A stretch of DNA of 64,000 nt from Labia minor (taxonomy: Eukaryota; Arthropoda; Insecta; Dermaptera; Spongiphoridae): positions 33,922,611-33,986,610 of the forward strand of contig OY720345.1 in NCBI GenBank assembly GCA_963082975.1. Reading direction: 5' to 3'. The notes below the pieces were generated by a model. It did no database searches, was not told the DNA's origin, and saw only the letters and a list, made by a program, of their open reading frames with translations. Below, piece by piece: positions 48,301 through 58,200 of this stretch. Within the stretch, counting starts at the first letter, position 1. Each line of letters starts with the position of its first letter. Both the position numbers and the translations under genes were made by a program.

Positions 48301-48410
48301 AATTATGTATCCGTTGTACTTACGATGGTAGTGTCATTAAATAGCGCGTCGCACGTAGTTGCCAATCGGATTAGCATAATTCATTACAATTTAATATTTT
48401 TTTTTTACAA
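48301..48410. other. Short unique patch with homeodomain palindrome
   Basis: AATAGCGCGTCGCACG is followed by GATTAGCATAATTCATTAC, in which TAATTCATTA is a palindromic pair of TAAT cores. A 118-codon plus-strand frame (48271-48627) covers it but becomes A/T-driven after about 60 codons and has no domain. Confidence 0.3.
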
Positions 48411-49460
48411 TTTCTTGTGTAATAAATGTCTGTTAGAAACAGAATATAAAGATAAAATGAATTCATTTTGTCTTGCCGATGAAATTCAAAAAGGTAGGTA
48501 TATATTTTCAATTGAACATTTGAATAATATATCTGTATGTATATACTTTGACAGTCTCTGGAGAATAAATACAATTTCATTATGTAATATTCTTTATTAT
48601 TTATTATTATTAGTAACTAAACGATAATAAAACTTTTAGTAACAGAATCAATATTCTACTCCATCTCTACAATCATATTTAAATTTTAGAATTAATTTCG
48701 GAAATCCTACAACCTACAATTAGACAATAGAAAAATGAATAATTACTTTTTTATTTAAATATGCATTAATTTTTATCTGGAATGTTATATTTGAACAGGT
48801 TAAGGTTAGTGTGTTTGAATTATATATTCCAAAATATCATATATATATATATATATATAGATATAGATATAGATCTTTGCAATTTATTGTATCAAGAAAA
48901 ACCTTGAAACATTTTTCGCCCTTGACAAGTAATAGAGGAAATCCTTAATTAGCAATTTTCAAAAGATTATTCAAAAGAATAGTCAGTCAAAAAATATTTT
49001 TTTGATTAGATATTCTACATGTTATTTATAATTTTTCCCCCCCCCCCGTTTTATTATAATGAAAAGGGAGGAAGTATTATTTTAGATGTATTTTTATTTT
49101 GAATATTTATTATTGTAAGTATAATTATGATGATGAATTTAATATTAAGGGTATAAAAACTTTTAATGATGTCAATAAGCATGTTCCTATGTTTATAAAG
49201 ATGCTGATTTTTTTTAAAATAAGGTGGTTGCAAATACTGATGGCGAACTAAACAAAAATGCATTTAAAAAGTTTTCCACATGAGGGTAAACTCAACAAAT
49301 TTTATACATATTTTGAGTCAAAATGGAAAAACTATAATTATAGGTTCTCTGAGAGGCTTATTCGGGTAGTGAGAAGTAAAAAATAAATATTTAATCCGAT
49401 CGATTATTATATCTTTATCAAAAATAGATGATGAAAAAATTTTAAAATTTCAAAAATAAA
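48411..49460. other. AT-rich spacer, no gene
   Basis: TA/GATA runs at 48837-48870 and a C run at 49039-49047 were noted. No gene is visible. Confidence 0.5.
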
Positions 49461-50030
49461 CTAATCTAACTCCACAAAGGTATCACAAAATAGGCAAACT
49501 GACAAGAGGAGGGAAATTAGAGTAACACAAAAGGGGGGGAAAAAATTCGACTAATAAATACAATAGAAGCGTATTTTACTATAACCATTCTAGTTGAATG
49601 GTTTCTTAAAATATCCCAAATAAATAAACATCTCTTATCCCATCTCAAACAGCCCTCAGCTCCTCCTAAACACACTAATCTAACTCCACAAAGGTATCAT
49701 CTTCTAATTCGTCCTAGAAGGGTTTTATCGAATTAATTTAATAATAAAATAAACCTTTTTTTAAAAAAAAATAGATGCATTCTTTAAATATTATATATAT
49801 AGGTTATTTAATTTAATAGAAAATGAATTAGAACTTAAAATAAGTTATAATGATTGAAACGTTTTATATATATATATAATAAAAAAATAATTGATGAAAA
49901 GAATGAAAATGAAGAACCGTAACGTTGACTGTCACAAAATAGGCAGACTGACAAGAGGAAGGAAATTAGAGTGACACAAAAGAAAAAAAAAATTCGACTA
50001 ATGAATACAATAGAAGCGTGTTTTACTATG
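49461..50030 (+). repeat. Dispersed direct repeats, ~98-bp unit twice and 25-bp unit twice
   Basis: The unit TCACAAAATAGGCAAACTGA to GAAGCGTATTTTACTAT occurs at 49484-49582 and, with a few changes, at 49932-50030 (448 bp apart). A 25-bp string starting CTAATCTAACTCCACAAAGG occurs at 49461-49485 and exactly at 49675-49699. The 25-bp copies could be a target-site duplication of an insertion (49486-49674) or a partial tandem duplication. No coding content. Confidence 0.75.
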
Positions 50031-50720
50031 AAAACATCCTATACATAGAATTTTATTAATTTTAGTTTTATAAGAAATGTTATTTCAATAATTTGGCGTG
50101 TCCGCTGAAAAGGTTGGCTCTGTTTAAATCATAATTTTTTTGATCGTATTTGTGGTTATTCAAAATATTGAATAAAAGCCATACATTATAAGGAAAACAA
50201 AATCATAGTAAAGTATAATTGGCAAATTCATTTATGAATTTATGATTGTAAAAATTTACTTTAAAAATTTAAATTTTTAAATTGCATTTAATATGCATAC
50301 ACATATAACTGACATATAAAACAAAATATTTGAAAAAAAAATTATATTTAGGTAATTATATAGTTTTAAATAAAAACAATATTTTATAACAAAACGATAT
50401 CCTTTTTGGAAGATCCATGAACCAAATCCTGTGGAGTTAGCAAAACTTCTTAGAACCCACTAACGGAAATTATTTGAATTTTTCCTAGGTCTATTTTTAT
50501 TTAACGATTCACAATTGTCATTGATCAAATCAATAAATTATTTACAAACAGAAAAACAGAATAGGAAATTTCATTTTATTTTCACTCAAACTAGTAAGGT
50601 CAACTTTATTTTATTTAAATCAATTTATATTTATATATACGAAATAGAAATAGAATGTCCTGAATTCATTCCCAGTGTCGGAAAAAAAGAAAAGAATTAC
50701 TAATAAGATTGGATTGTGGT
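50031..50720. other. AT-rich spacer, no gene
   Basis: A 62-codon plus-strand frame (50515-50703) is A/T-driven. No repeat match was seen. Confidence 0.5.
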
Positions 50721-50828
50721 TTTGAGGTCTCTAAGAATGTTGGTCAGTGCATCTATTAAGACGACTAATGAATTCCAAATACGTTATACTTATATCCCCT
50801 CCAAATGTCGTTCAAGTCATATTTAAAT

Positions 50829-50846
50829 ACTCTCTCTCTCTCTCTT
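50829..50846. repeat. (CT)n tract
   Basis: About nine CT units (GA on the other strand), shortly before the island at 50990. In promoters such tracts can bind GAGA-type factors. Here the placement is only suggestive. Confidence 0.8.
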
Positions 50847-50989
50847 TCTCTGACAGACAATCATTATACTAAATAACTGTCTAGAAAAATAAGATGAATT
50901 GTGAAATAAATGAAATATTTAACAAAAGTTCATTCATTGGAATGGTGAATAAAAAGGTTATTGAAATGGAAAAAGCAAAGAGGAGACTA

Positions 50990-51720
50990 TACCTTGTTCT
51001 CGAACTTAGTGGCTCCTCTAGGTGAGTGTGTCCGTAAAGAGTAACACAAGAATTCGAAAACACTTTTATTTTTTTCACAGAGAATAAAAAACACTTTATA
51101 AAAGAGATCACATTTGACAACTAAACCGGGGGGATTTTATTTATATTTTTGCAAAACACTTGTTTGGGATTTGGAGACTTGAATGACTGGTCGGGTACGA
51201 ATAATGATGGCTGCCCACATTCAAAGACACTCTGACAAAATGGAATCTACACTCGTAGAGAGATTCACTTGCACTTGAGCACACGCACACACACCCACTT
51301 CGCGCAAGGGATGGGTTACCATTCGAGTGGCACCTGAATAACAGGTGGCGCACTTTCGGGCTGGCTAACGTCTACAGGCGAACGGATATTCGTGAACGAA
51401 CGTTTCTCGACAACTGACTTGGAACAGGGGAACATTCACAGATTCCCCCGCGTGTTCAGGTGAGAAGGGGAGGGAGGGGTGGATGGGAGGGTCAGGGAAC
51501 TGAAACACTGAAAGGATCAGGCGCCTGAGGTGAGCTGCGGTTCCTTACTACAAGGTAAGCAAGTGAGGCTCACTTCAGCGAGAAGCGAGCTGCTTACCTG
51601 GCCAAAGGGACCTACCTTCATACCCCTCCTCCTTCCTCCCCTCAACGAAACACTCCCTCACGGCCGAAAGCATTTCCCGCCGAGGATGTCATTGAAATAC
51701 CAATGACAAAAGCATGAACA
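50990..51720. promoter_or_regulatory. G+C-rich island, candidate promoter or first-exon region
   Basis: This is the longest non-repetitive, G+C-rich block in the window, with many CpG dinucleotides around 51295-51460 and 51655-51690. It has two consensus 5' splice sites facing opposite ways: CAAGGTAAGC at 51551-51560 on the plus strand and CAGGTAAGCA at 51600-51591 on the minus strand. They form an inverted repeat. A third donor-like GAGGTGAGC lies near 51530. A minus-strand frame of 70 codons (51353-51141) has no domain. Promoter, untranslated first exon or regulatory island are all possible. No protein product could be named. Confidence 0.35.
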
Positions 51721-53071
51721 ACTGGCGCCCCATTTCAAAGGTTTTAGAAAGAACAATGCTGTGAATGTTGAAGAAATAATCATAAAACAATTGATTCCAA
51801 GTGTCAATAGAAAAATGAGAGTAAAATGAATTGACAAAATATTGATAAAGTTATCTAGTTTTCAGTTCCTGAAACCTTGACAAAAAAGATAAGTAAACAA
51901 ACATTGTGAACAGGTGATGATATGAAGATATCTCATGGGATTAATCAATGAAACTTATCAAAGAAATCTTTCTTACTTGCAAAAAATATATTATCATTAA
52001 AAAAAAAATGAATTTAATATTTTTTAAAATTAAATTGTACAAAAAACAGAATTAAGAGAAAAGTCCCTGAATCTTCTCTTTTAATTTCTACGTCTATGGT
52101 AAGAAGATTGTTTATTAGAATATGAATAAATCGCTAAAGTTAATCAAGCAAAAATTCATAAGAATTTAATTTAAATATTTATTAAAAAAATAAGATAAAG
52201 AGTGAAAGAATATAATAAAAAAATGAAATATCTATATTTATGAATAAATATTTAATTATACCTGCAAACAAATAGAACAACTTTATATACTATTAAATAG
52301 TATATTTTTTGACTATTTTGGGAATATTGACAAAAATAAAACATTTTTAGTTATACCAAAATAAATATTTATTTATGATTTTATATTAGAGTTCGCAACT
52401 TTTTATAAAATATATATTTATAATATAAAAATCATCTAATTGTTAATTGTTAACTCCCAAAAATACAGTTTAATATTTTTTTCGGCTATTATATATATAT
52501 ATAATTATCTAATGGAAATTAAGTATCAGTCAAATAAAAGCAAATAGTATAAATAGATATAATAAATAGATAGAAACATTATTTTAAATTCTTATTTGCT
52601 TTTGTTAAACAACATTTTGTTTTGAAATATTTTAATTTTCTTTTACTGGATTAGGTTTTTTTTTTTGATAATATTTATATATTCAAATACAAGATATATA
52701 TAAATTGATTATTTTTCTTTCTTTCGAGTACCTGTCATACTTTTTAGAAAGGAAATGAGATGTTCACGTTGCCTTCAACTTTGAAATATAAAGAATCAAT
52801 TTCTTCTTTTTCCAAATATAAAAAGGATTATCTATTTTTTTTTATATATAAAGCAAAATAATATCTAAATAAATAACTTTATGTCCAATATAATTTTAAA
52901 ATTATTATTAGAACAGTATTTGTCAATATGTGGATTATTTAATTAATAATTAATAAAAAAAAAAAATAAAATAAAATAATAAAACAAAATATTTCTACTA
53001 TTTTTTGAATCTAATCATCTATTTCTGAAAAAAAAATCAATATTTATTCTTAATTTCTTATTTTATTAATA

Positions 53072-53120
<49 letters not shown>

Positions 53121-53640
53121 ATTTTTATATCCTATCGAATGGAATCATAATGTATAATTTAATTTAACTTCTGTTATTAAAGTTTTATAAGATTCTTTTT
53201 ACACCTAGGTGTGTAGTTTCTTAGTTTGTTTAACTAATTACTTATATAATTTATTTTGATATTGAAATTAGTTATATTATATTTATTTCCTTTTTTTATA
53301 TTTTATAAATGAAATATTTACACACATATACCCATAATTAACTCATAATTTCATTTAATACAATATTATATTCATTTAGTCAAGAATATGTAATTATTTA
53401 TTTATTTTTATAATATATAAAATATACAAAATTAAAGTGAACTCATATAAATTTGGATGTTATATTAAAATAATATGTTGGAAAAATTTTGATTCTTGTA
53501 TTAATAAATTAAAAAGATTGAATCAAATTGATTTTTTTGGCAGAAAAGGATCAGTTTTGTTTGTATTTTGACAATAAGGGTGAAAATATTGAATAGAATT
53601 GATGTATGATTTTGGTAAAAGGGGGGAAAGTTAGGATTCA
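51721..53640. other. AT-rich spacer with a long TA microsatellite
   Basis: (TA)n occupies about 53080-53118. The remainder is A/T-rich with no frame, tRNA-like signal or transposon end. Confidence 0.6.
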
Positions 53641-53950
53641 ATATTGGATTGATTTTAGGAGATGTTCTGCTTGGGAGAGAGGAGTCGGCATTTTCGAGGA
53701 GATTGTGTTGGCCTCGGGGGAATGGCGACGGACCGGTTGGTATTTGAGCCCCTTCTCTTGATTCTCTTGATTCTCTTTCCCTCTCTCTCTCTCTATAACT
53801 CTCTTCTTCAAGGGGCCCTGTTCACTGTTGCTTCATCACGAGATGCGCAATCCCATCATTACCATTGCCCTGGTCATTTCTTCTGCTTTTTCCTTTTTCC
53901 CTCTCTCTCGCTCTCTCATCTCTTTCGATTTTAATTTCCTCATATAGATC
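53641..53950. other. G+C-richer island with pyrimidine tracts
   Basis: GGAATGGCGACGGACCGG and AAGGGGCCCTGTTCAC mark the block. Two CT-rich tracts (53780-53795 and 53900-53915) sit inside. A 90-codon plus-strand frame (53662-53934) reads through, with a leucine-rich middle derived from the CT tract and no recognisable domain. It may be a promoter-type island; evidence is weak. Confidence 0.3.
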
Positions 53951-54365
53951 ATGTCCGGAATAGAACGTCTTTTTCTTTGAGACAAACTAATTGCAATGAT
54001 TTATTTTCATCCACCGACAATTTATAACAACAGCCATTTCGTTTCTAAGAAGAAAAACTCACCTTCCCTACGGAGAGTGATTCTCTCTTTCGGAGAGGAT
54101 TTCATTTTGTAGTACTTGTAAAAGGAAAAGAACTTCTTCACTTTTTAAATCAATCGTCCAAAAAGCAAAGGTCGTATGATAGAGTCTAAAAAATTTATGA
54201 CTAGGCAAAAAAAAATTTAAAGTATGAAAATAGAACATTGATTAATGTAATTAATCAAAAAGAATTCACAGAGAATATATATTGTAGTTTAGACTCCCTT
54301 CTAACCCTTTCTAAGTTTTAATTTTGTATTTAAATTTAATTTATAATATATGGTATATGTATATA
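53951..54365. other. Spacer, no gene
   Basis: Includes a balanced patch at 53950-54110 with an inverted pair (TTTCGGAGAGGATTTC; CTACGGAGAGTG). No feature assigned. Confidence 0.4.
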
Positions 54366-55163
54366 TCTTCTATATATATAAAAGGCAATGTCTGTGTGTC
54401 TGTCTGTCTGTCTGTCTCTTATAGACTCAAAAACTACCCGTCCGATTACGGTGAAACTTTCAGGGATTGTTGTGGGCATCCCAGGGAAGGTTTTAGTGTA
54501 GTTAAATCCAAAATTAATTTAATTAGTAATATTTTGGTAAAAGTCTGTAGTTACACAAAACTATCGACAGATGGCGCTACATATAATCTACAAAATTCAA
54601 ATATTTTTAATTTTTTTTAAACTGTCAAAAATAACATACCCATAATAACAGTTGTAATAAAAATAGAAATATAAATCACAATGTAAGTAAAATATTGAAT
54701 CGTTTTATTTATAAGGTTTCAATTATTGTTTGAATATATATTAAATTTATATATAGATTTATTAAGTATAATAATTCCATTTACTTCAAATTTTTTTAAT
54801 TTTTTATTTAAAAGTATATTCAGCATTGAAATTGCAATTAAATATGCAGGTAATTGAAACTCCAACATGTAATATTAGAAAATATTCTGGGATGGGAAAA
54901 ATACTAAGATCATGTCATGTCCTATTAAATATTTTGAATTTTATTTTGAATCATACAATGGTAATAAAATATTGTAGGTAGACTTTTGAGACAAACAATA
55001 AAAATCTCTATAAAATAAGAGAATATACTTATTCCGAAAACTGTTAATTAAAATGTAATAACTATTAACAATTAATAAAGTAGAAATAATTTTCGAACAA
55101 ATAAAAATGTAATAATTATTAACAAAAAAAATAAAAAATAAAAATAAATTATTAACAAAATAA

Positions 55164-55468
55164 GTTGACCTGTGTCCAGGTCCGAACCGACCGACGGTTT
55201 GAAGTAAATTAATTTCCAGCTACAGAAACAATTTCAAATAATTTTAATATATCTATTAATGTAATAAAAAAACAGATATGGACATAACATAAATATTTTT
55301 AATTTTATTTTATTTGTAATATATATGTAAGACCAGGCTGTGACGTCATGAATGGCTGGGTGACTTATATATAATTTTAAATTAAGAAATATTCGTGGAG
55401 ATATGTAAAAATCTCCACATGTGAAATTTGGTGTGAAAACAATACCTCCCTTACTATCGTCGGTCGGT
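55164..55468 (-). mobile_element. Helentron-like element Y, copy 3, internally deleted
   Basis: On the plus strand it begins with a perfect hairpin (GACCTG-TGTC-CAGGTC, 55167-55182), then CCGAACCGACCGACGG, and closes TACTATCGTCGGTCGGTAAA. The CTCCACATGTGAAATTTGG block matches copy 2. At about 305 bp it lacks much of the interior of copies 1 and 2. It is nested in the Helitron, so it either inserted there or was captured. The clean hairpin here best shows the family's 3' structure. Confidence 0.75.
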
Positions 55469-55502
55469 AAAAAATAAAAATAAAAATGTAATAATAAAAA
55501 AT

Positions 55503-55695
55503 AAAATTTCAATTATATTAATTTAATAAATTATTATTATTATTATTATTATTATTTTCACGTATTAAACGGTATATTATTATTATTATTATTATTTGTA
55601 ATAATTCCAATAAAAATAAAAACCAAAAAAAAAGTGCAATTAAAACTAAAATTTCAATTATATTCATTTAATACATTATTATTATTATTATTATT
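55503..55695. repeat. Duplicated A/T segment with three (ATT)n runs
   Basis: AAATTTCAATTATATTAATT and AAATTTCAATTATATTCATT, each followed by ATT repeats, begin at 55503 and 55647. (ATT)n runs lie at 55530-55556, 55574-55596 and 55676-55695. This looks like a local duplication inside the Helitron. Confidence 0.8.
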
Positions 55696-55744
55696 AAGTG
55701 TTCAGTTATCATATACGTAGATATGTATGCAGACACACATGCAA

Positions 55745-55922
55745 ATATTGGGAAACATCCGGTGGAAGACCAAAGATCAAGGTGGGTGGACAATGAAGGA
55801 AGGGACATGGGAGAGATGGGACAGGGTAGGATTTGGTTGTAGCTCAGGATAGGGACTCTTAGAGAAAAGTGGATGCAGCGGCTAAGAACTTTCGAAAACT
55901 GTATAGACACAGAGTTAGATAA
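55745..55922 (+). pseudogene. LINE 3' end fragment inside the Helitron
   Basis: AAACATCCGGTGGAAGACC and GGGACATGGGAGAGATGGG match the RTE/Jockey-like C-terminal fragments at 39440 and 59963. It ends CATATAGACACAG-like text with AGATAAAT. Stops and frame changes break it. It may have been captured by the Helitron or inserted into it. Confidence 0.6.
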
Positions 55923-56151
55923 ATATAACATATACAATAATAATATATAATTAATTTACTGATTAAATTAAAATATATATTTTCTAAGAAAACAAATATA
56001 TGTCTTATCTACTTATACTGATTGAAACAAAATGGATGAAAACCTTTTACATACAGACTTTCAACCAAATACTATGTATCACTCGGGGGTACAGGGTGCG
56101 GAGCCCCCGTCTAGGTGTGAAGAGCGCCTGGAAGGCGCTCTGATCAGCTAG

Positions 56152-56954
56152 TATATATATAATATAAAAAGAAAATTCATTTATAATTAAAGTTTGTAAA
56201 TACCTAGAATTTTTTATCAATCTTTATTTTGAATGTTAAGGTTATTTAAAAAAAAATTTAATTTGAATTTATTAATTTTAATTCTAGTATCTTATATTTT
56301 TCCCTGAAGTATTTATAGATATATGAAAGTTGATTCATTAATTTATCAACACCTGACAAGGTTGATAATCAATACATGATGACAGTTGGAAATTCTTTCT
56401 ATAGTAAATAATCATATTTCAATGATAAGTTTTCTTTATTATTTGTTATTGACAAATCATCAGTATATAGTGTTATTTATTGACGATGCTTGCCTATGAA
56501 AACTTTATGCATATTTAATAGCGTTAATCAACATTGAAAATACCCAATAATAATTATTATTGTAATTAATATTGCAAATAATTTAATAATGTAAAATAAT
56601 ATGATTGAAAAAAAAATTATAAATATTTTAAAATGATGTAAGATAAAAATCTAAAAAAAAAATCACTATGTTTATAAATTAAAATTTTGAAAAAAATGTT
56701 CTATAGGATTTGTAAATTTTTGGAATATTAATAAAAAATATTAACTTTAAAAAATAATCATTAAATTTCATAAACATAAAAAAAATAATTTAAACAAAAT
56801 TTAAATGTTGTGGAAGATTAACATTAAAAGAATAATATCCCCTGCGGACATTGGGCTCAGGCATAACTTTTTTTATTTGTTTACTGTTAATTGTGCTTTC
56901 ATCCCTCACAGTAGGAAATAGATACTGTTTTTTATTTTTTTTTTAAGAAATTTA
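56152..56954. other. AT-rich spacer, no gene
   Basis: A/T-rich. At 56838-56865 a short balanced string (CCCCTGCGGACATTGGGC) stands out and may mark the edge of the pogo-like remnant that follows. Confidence 0.5.
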
Positions 56955-57590
56955 CTGTGATTGGAGTGTCCTCAATTTGGGTAACTTAACCCACATAATA
57001 CAAATTCGTTTTCTTCCCTAAAACTCCACAAGAACCCAGCACCCAAGAACAGGAACTGGGGTTTCTTCAAAAAAACTGCATTCATCTCCAACTTCTAAGT
57101 TAGAGGTAATACCATCTGATCCAATATTTTCTTCTTGCCTCTCTACTTCTTCTTGGGTCACCAGTTCTTCCTCATCAGAAGTAGAATCAAACTGAATGTT
57201 CCTTCCTTTCTTCCTTCTTTTGATACCTCTAGCAGCCCTTTCAGCCTCAATTTGGGTTTTTACAGATGTAGAAGTTAAAATTTGTGACTTTATACGTCTT
57301 CTTTTGCTTGGTTTCTTTTTCCCTTCTTTGGGAAAAGGTCTTACCACTTCTGATGACTTAGAAGACACTGCAGCTGAAATAAAAGAACAAGAAGGCGAAG
57401 GAGTTGGAAGACCAGAAGAGAAGGTGGTCTTGGAAGGTGCAGGAGAATTTGGTTCATCCATTATTTCTGATTGATCAGGTCGATCCGTAACAGATGTGAT
57501 GGCAGAAATTCATCATCTCCAAAAACATCACGGTTAACTGGAAAAATTCCTGCCACCCTGAACCCACTTATGATGTTTTTTAAAGTAAAT
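56955..57590 (-). pseudogene. pogo/Tigger-type transposase C-terminus, broken
   Basis: On the minus strand, from 57586 the frame reads GRAYEQAFTLKNIISGFRVA, GIFPVNRDVFGDDEFLPS, then shifts frame to ITSVTDRPDQSEI, and continues as a 147-codon open frame (57461-57018) with a serine-rich stretch, a basic KKKPSKRRRIKSQ segment, TSTSVKTQIEAERAA, an acidic STSDEEELVTQEEVE region and a final GCWVLVEF. After a TAG stop the same frame goes on GRKRICIMW. The order A-----GF---GI-P-N-D-F-D-DF-PS, VTDRP, KTQ-E, then VLV-F-GKK is typical of the tail of DDE_1-superfamily (pogo/Tigger/Jerky-like) transposases. The CENP-B-type DNA-binding and DDE catalytic regions are absent. One frameshift and at least one stop make it a pseudogene. 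It could also be a decayed domesticated relative. Confidence 0.8.
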
Positions 57591-57633
57591 GCCTGCTCAT
57601 AGGCCCTACCACTTTATTAATGTTCAAACGTGT

Positions 57634-57998
57634 TGTACCAGTGGACGTCCGCAGGTACAACAAGCTTCCACACACAAATACGTTCGATTTGTTTACGATT
57701 CTTAAAAGGAAATTCCCTATTATAATATGTTAAAATATAGCTAAGGAAGTATTTTTCATGCACACATAATAATGATTGCAAAATTATAATTATGATCAAA
57801 TCTTACTCACCAGAATTGAAAAATATTTACTTCTCACAACCAAAATTTAAAAAGTTATGATTTCTTGGTTATGTCGCATAATATGAACAAAACACAAATA
57901 TGGCGTCTAAGAGTGTTTCACAGCTGTATTTTAAGCACGAGTGCGAGAAGATTGAAATCATATTTTTAAGAGGACAGCCACTGTCCTCTGGTACAACT
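57634..57998. repeat. Possible short element bounded by inverted GTTGTACCAG ends
   Basis: GTTGTACCAGTGGACG (57636 region, plus strand) and GTTGTACCAGAGGAC (minus strand, near 57995) face each other 360 bp apart. They may be termini of a small non-autonomous element or of the adjacent pogo-like unit. The target duplication is unclear. Confidence 0.3.
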
Positions 57999-58026
57999 GT
58001 CATCAAGTATAACACTTTCCCCTACA

Positions 58027-58200
58027 AACGAGGTTGTTCAAAAGAAAAGGTGAATTGAATTATTTCGAAAAGTATTTATTTATTCATCAATATACATTTT
58101 GTCCCCTTCAAAGTAATTCCTCTTAGATATAATGCACTCTTATGCCAGCGCTTCTTCCAATCGTCGAAGCACTTCAGAAATACGCTTTTCGCTGGATACA
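58027..58200 (-). pseudogene. Mariner transposase C-terminal remnant with one terminus
   Basis: On the minus strand a frame includes VFLKCFDDWKKRWHKSALYL and later LKGTKC. The F--WKKR-HKC----G-YF-GDK pattern is the C-terminus of mariner transposases. Toward the low-coordinate end lies CGAGGTTGTTCAAAAG, which resembles the mariner terminal repeat AGGTTGTTCAAAAG. The rest of the gene and the other terminus are missing beyond 58200. It is a different mariner lineage from the deleted one at 12813, judged by its end sequence. Confidence 0.75.

Larger units (their letters stand above)
54366..56151 (+). mobile_element. Canonical Helitron, non-autonomous, both ends visible
   Basis: The 5' end is TCTTCTATATATATAAAAGG at 54366, preceded by A. 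The 3' end has an 8-bp perfect stem, AGAGCGCC (56121-56128), loop TGGAA, GGCGCTCT (56134-56141), then ten bases ending CTAG (56148-56151), followed by T. A TC start, a 3' hairpin about 10 bases before CTRR, insertion between A and T and no target duplication define canonical Helitrons. Length is about 1.79 kb. No Rep/helicase frame is present, so it needs a partner in trans. It holds Y copy 3 (55164-55468), an ATT-rich duplicated stretch (55503-55695) and a LINE fragment (55745-55922). Just inside the 5' end are (TGTC)n and CTCAAAAACTACCCGTCCG, common in arthropod Helitrons. Confidence 0.85.

Noticed and set aside
48271..48627. 118-codon plus-strand frame
   Set aside because: The longest non-repeat frame in its region, but its residues follow A/T bias, it lacks a domain, and an overlapping minus-strand frame of similar quality exists.
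54385..54418. Plain (TGTC)n microsatellite
   Set aside because: The repeat is an integral part just inside the Helitron 5' end rather than an independent feature.
57196..57474. Plus-strand 92-codon frame
   Set aside because: Antisense shadow of the pogo-like transposase tail.
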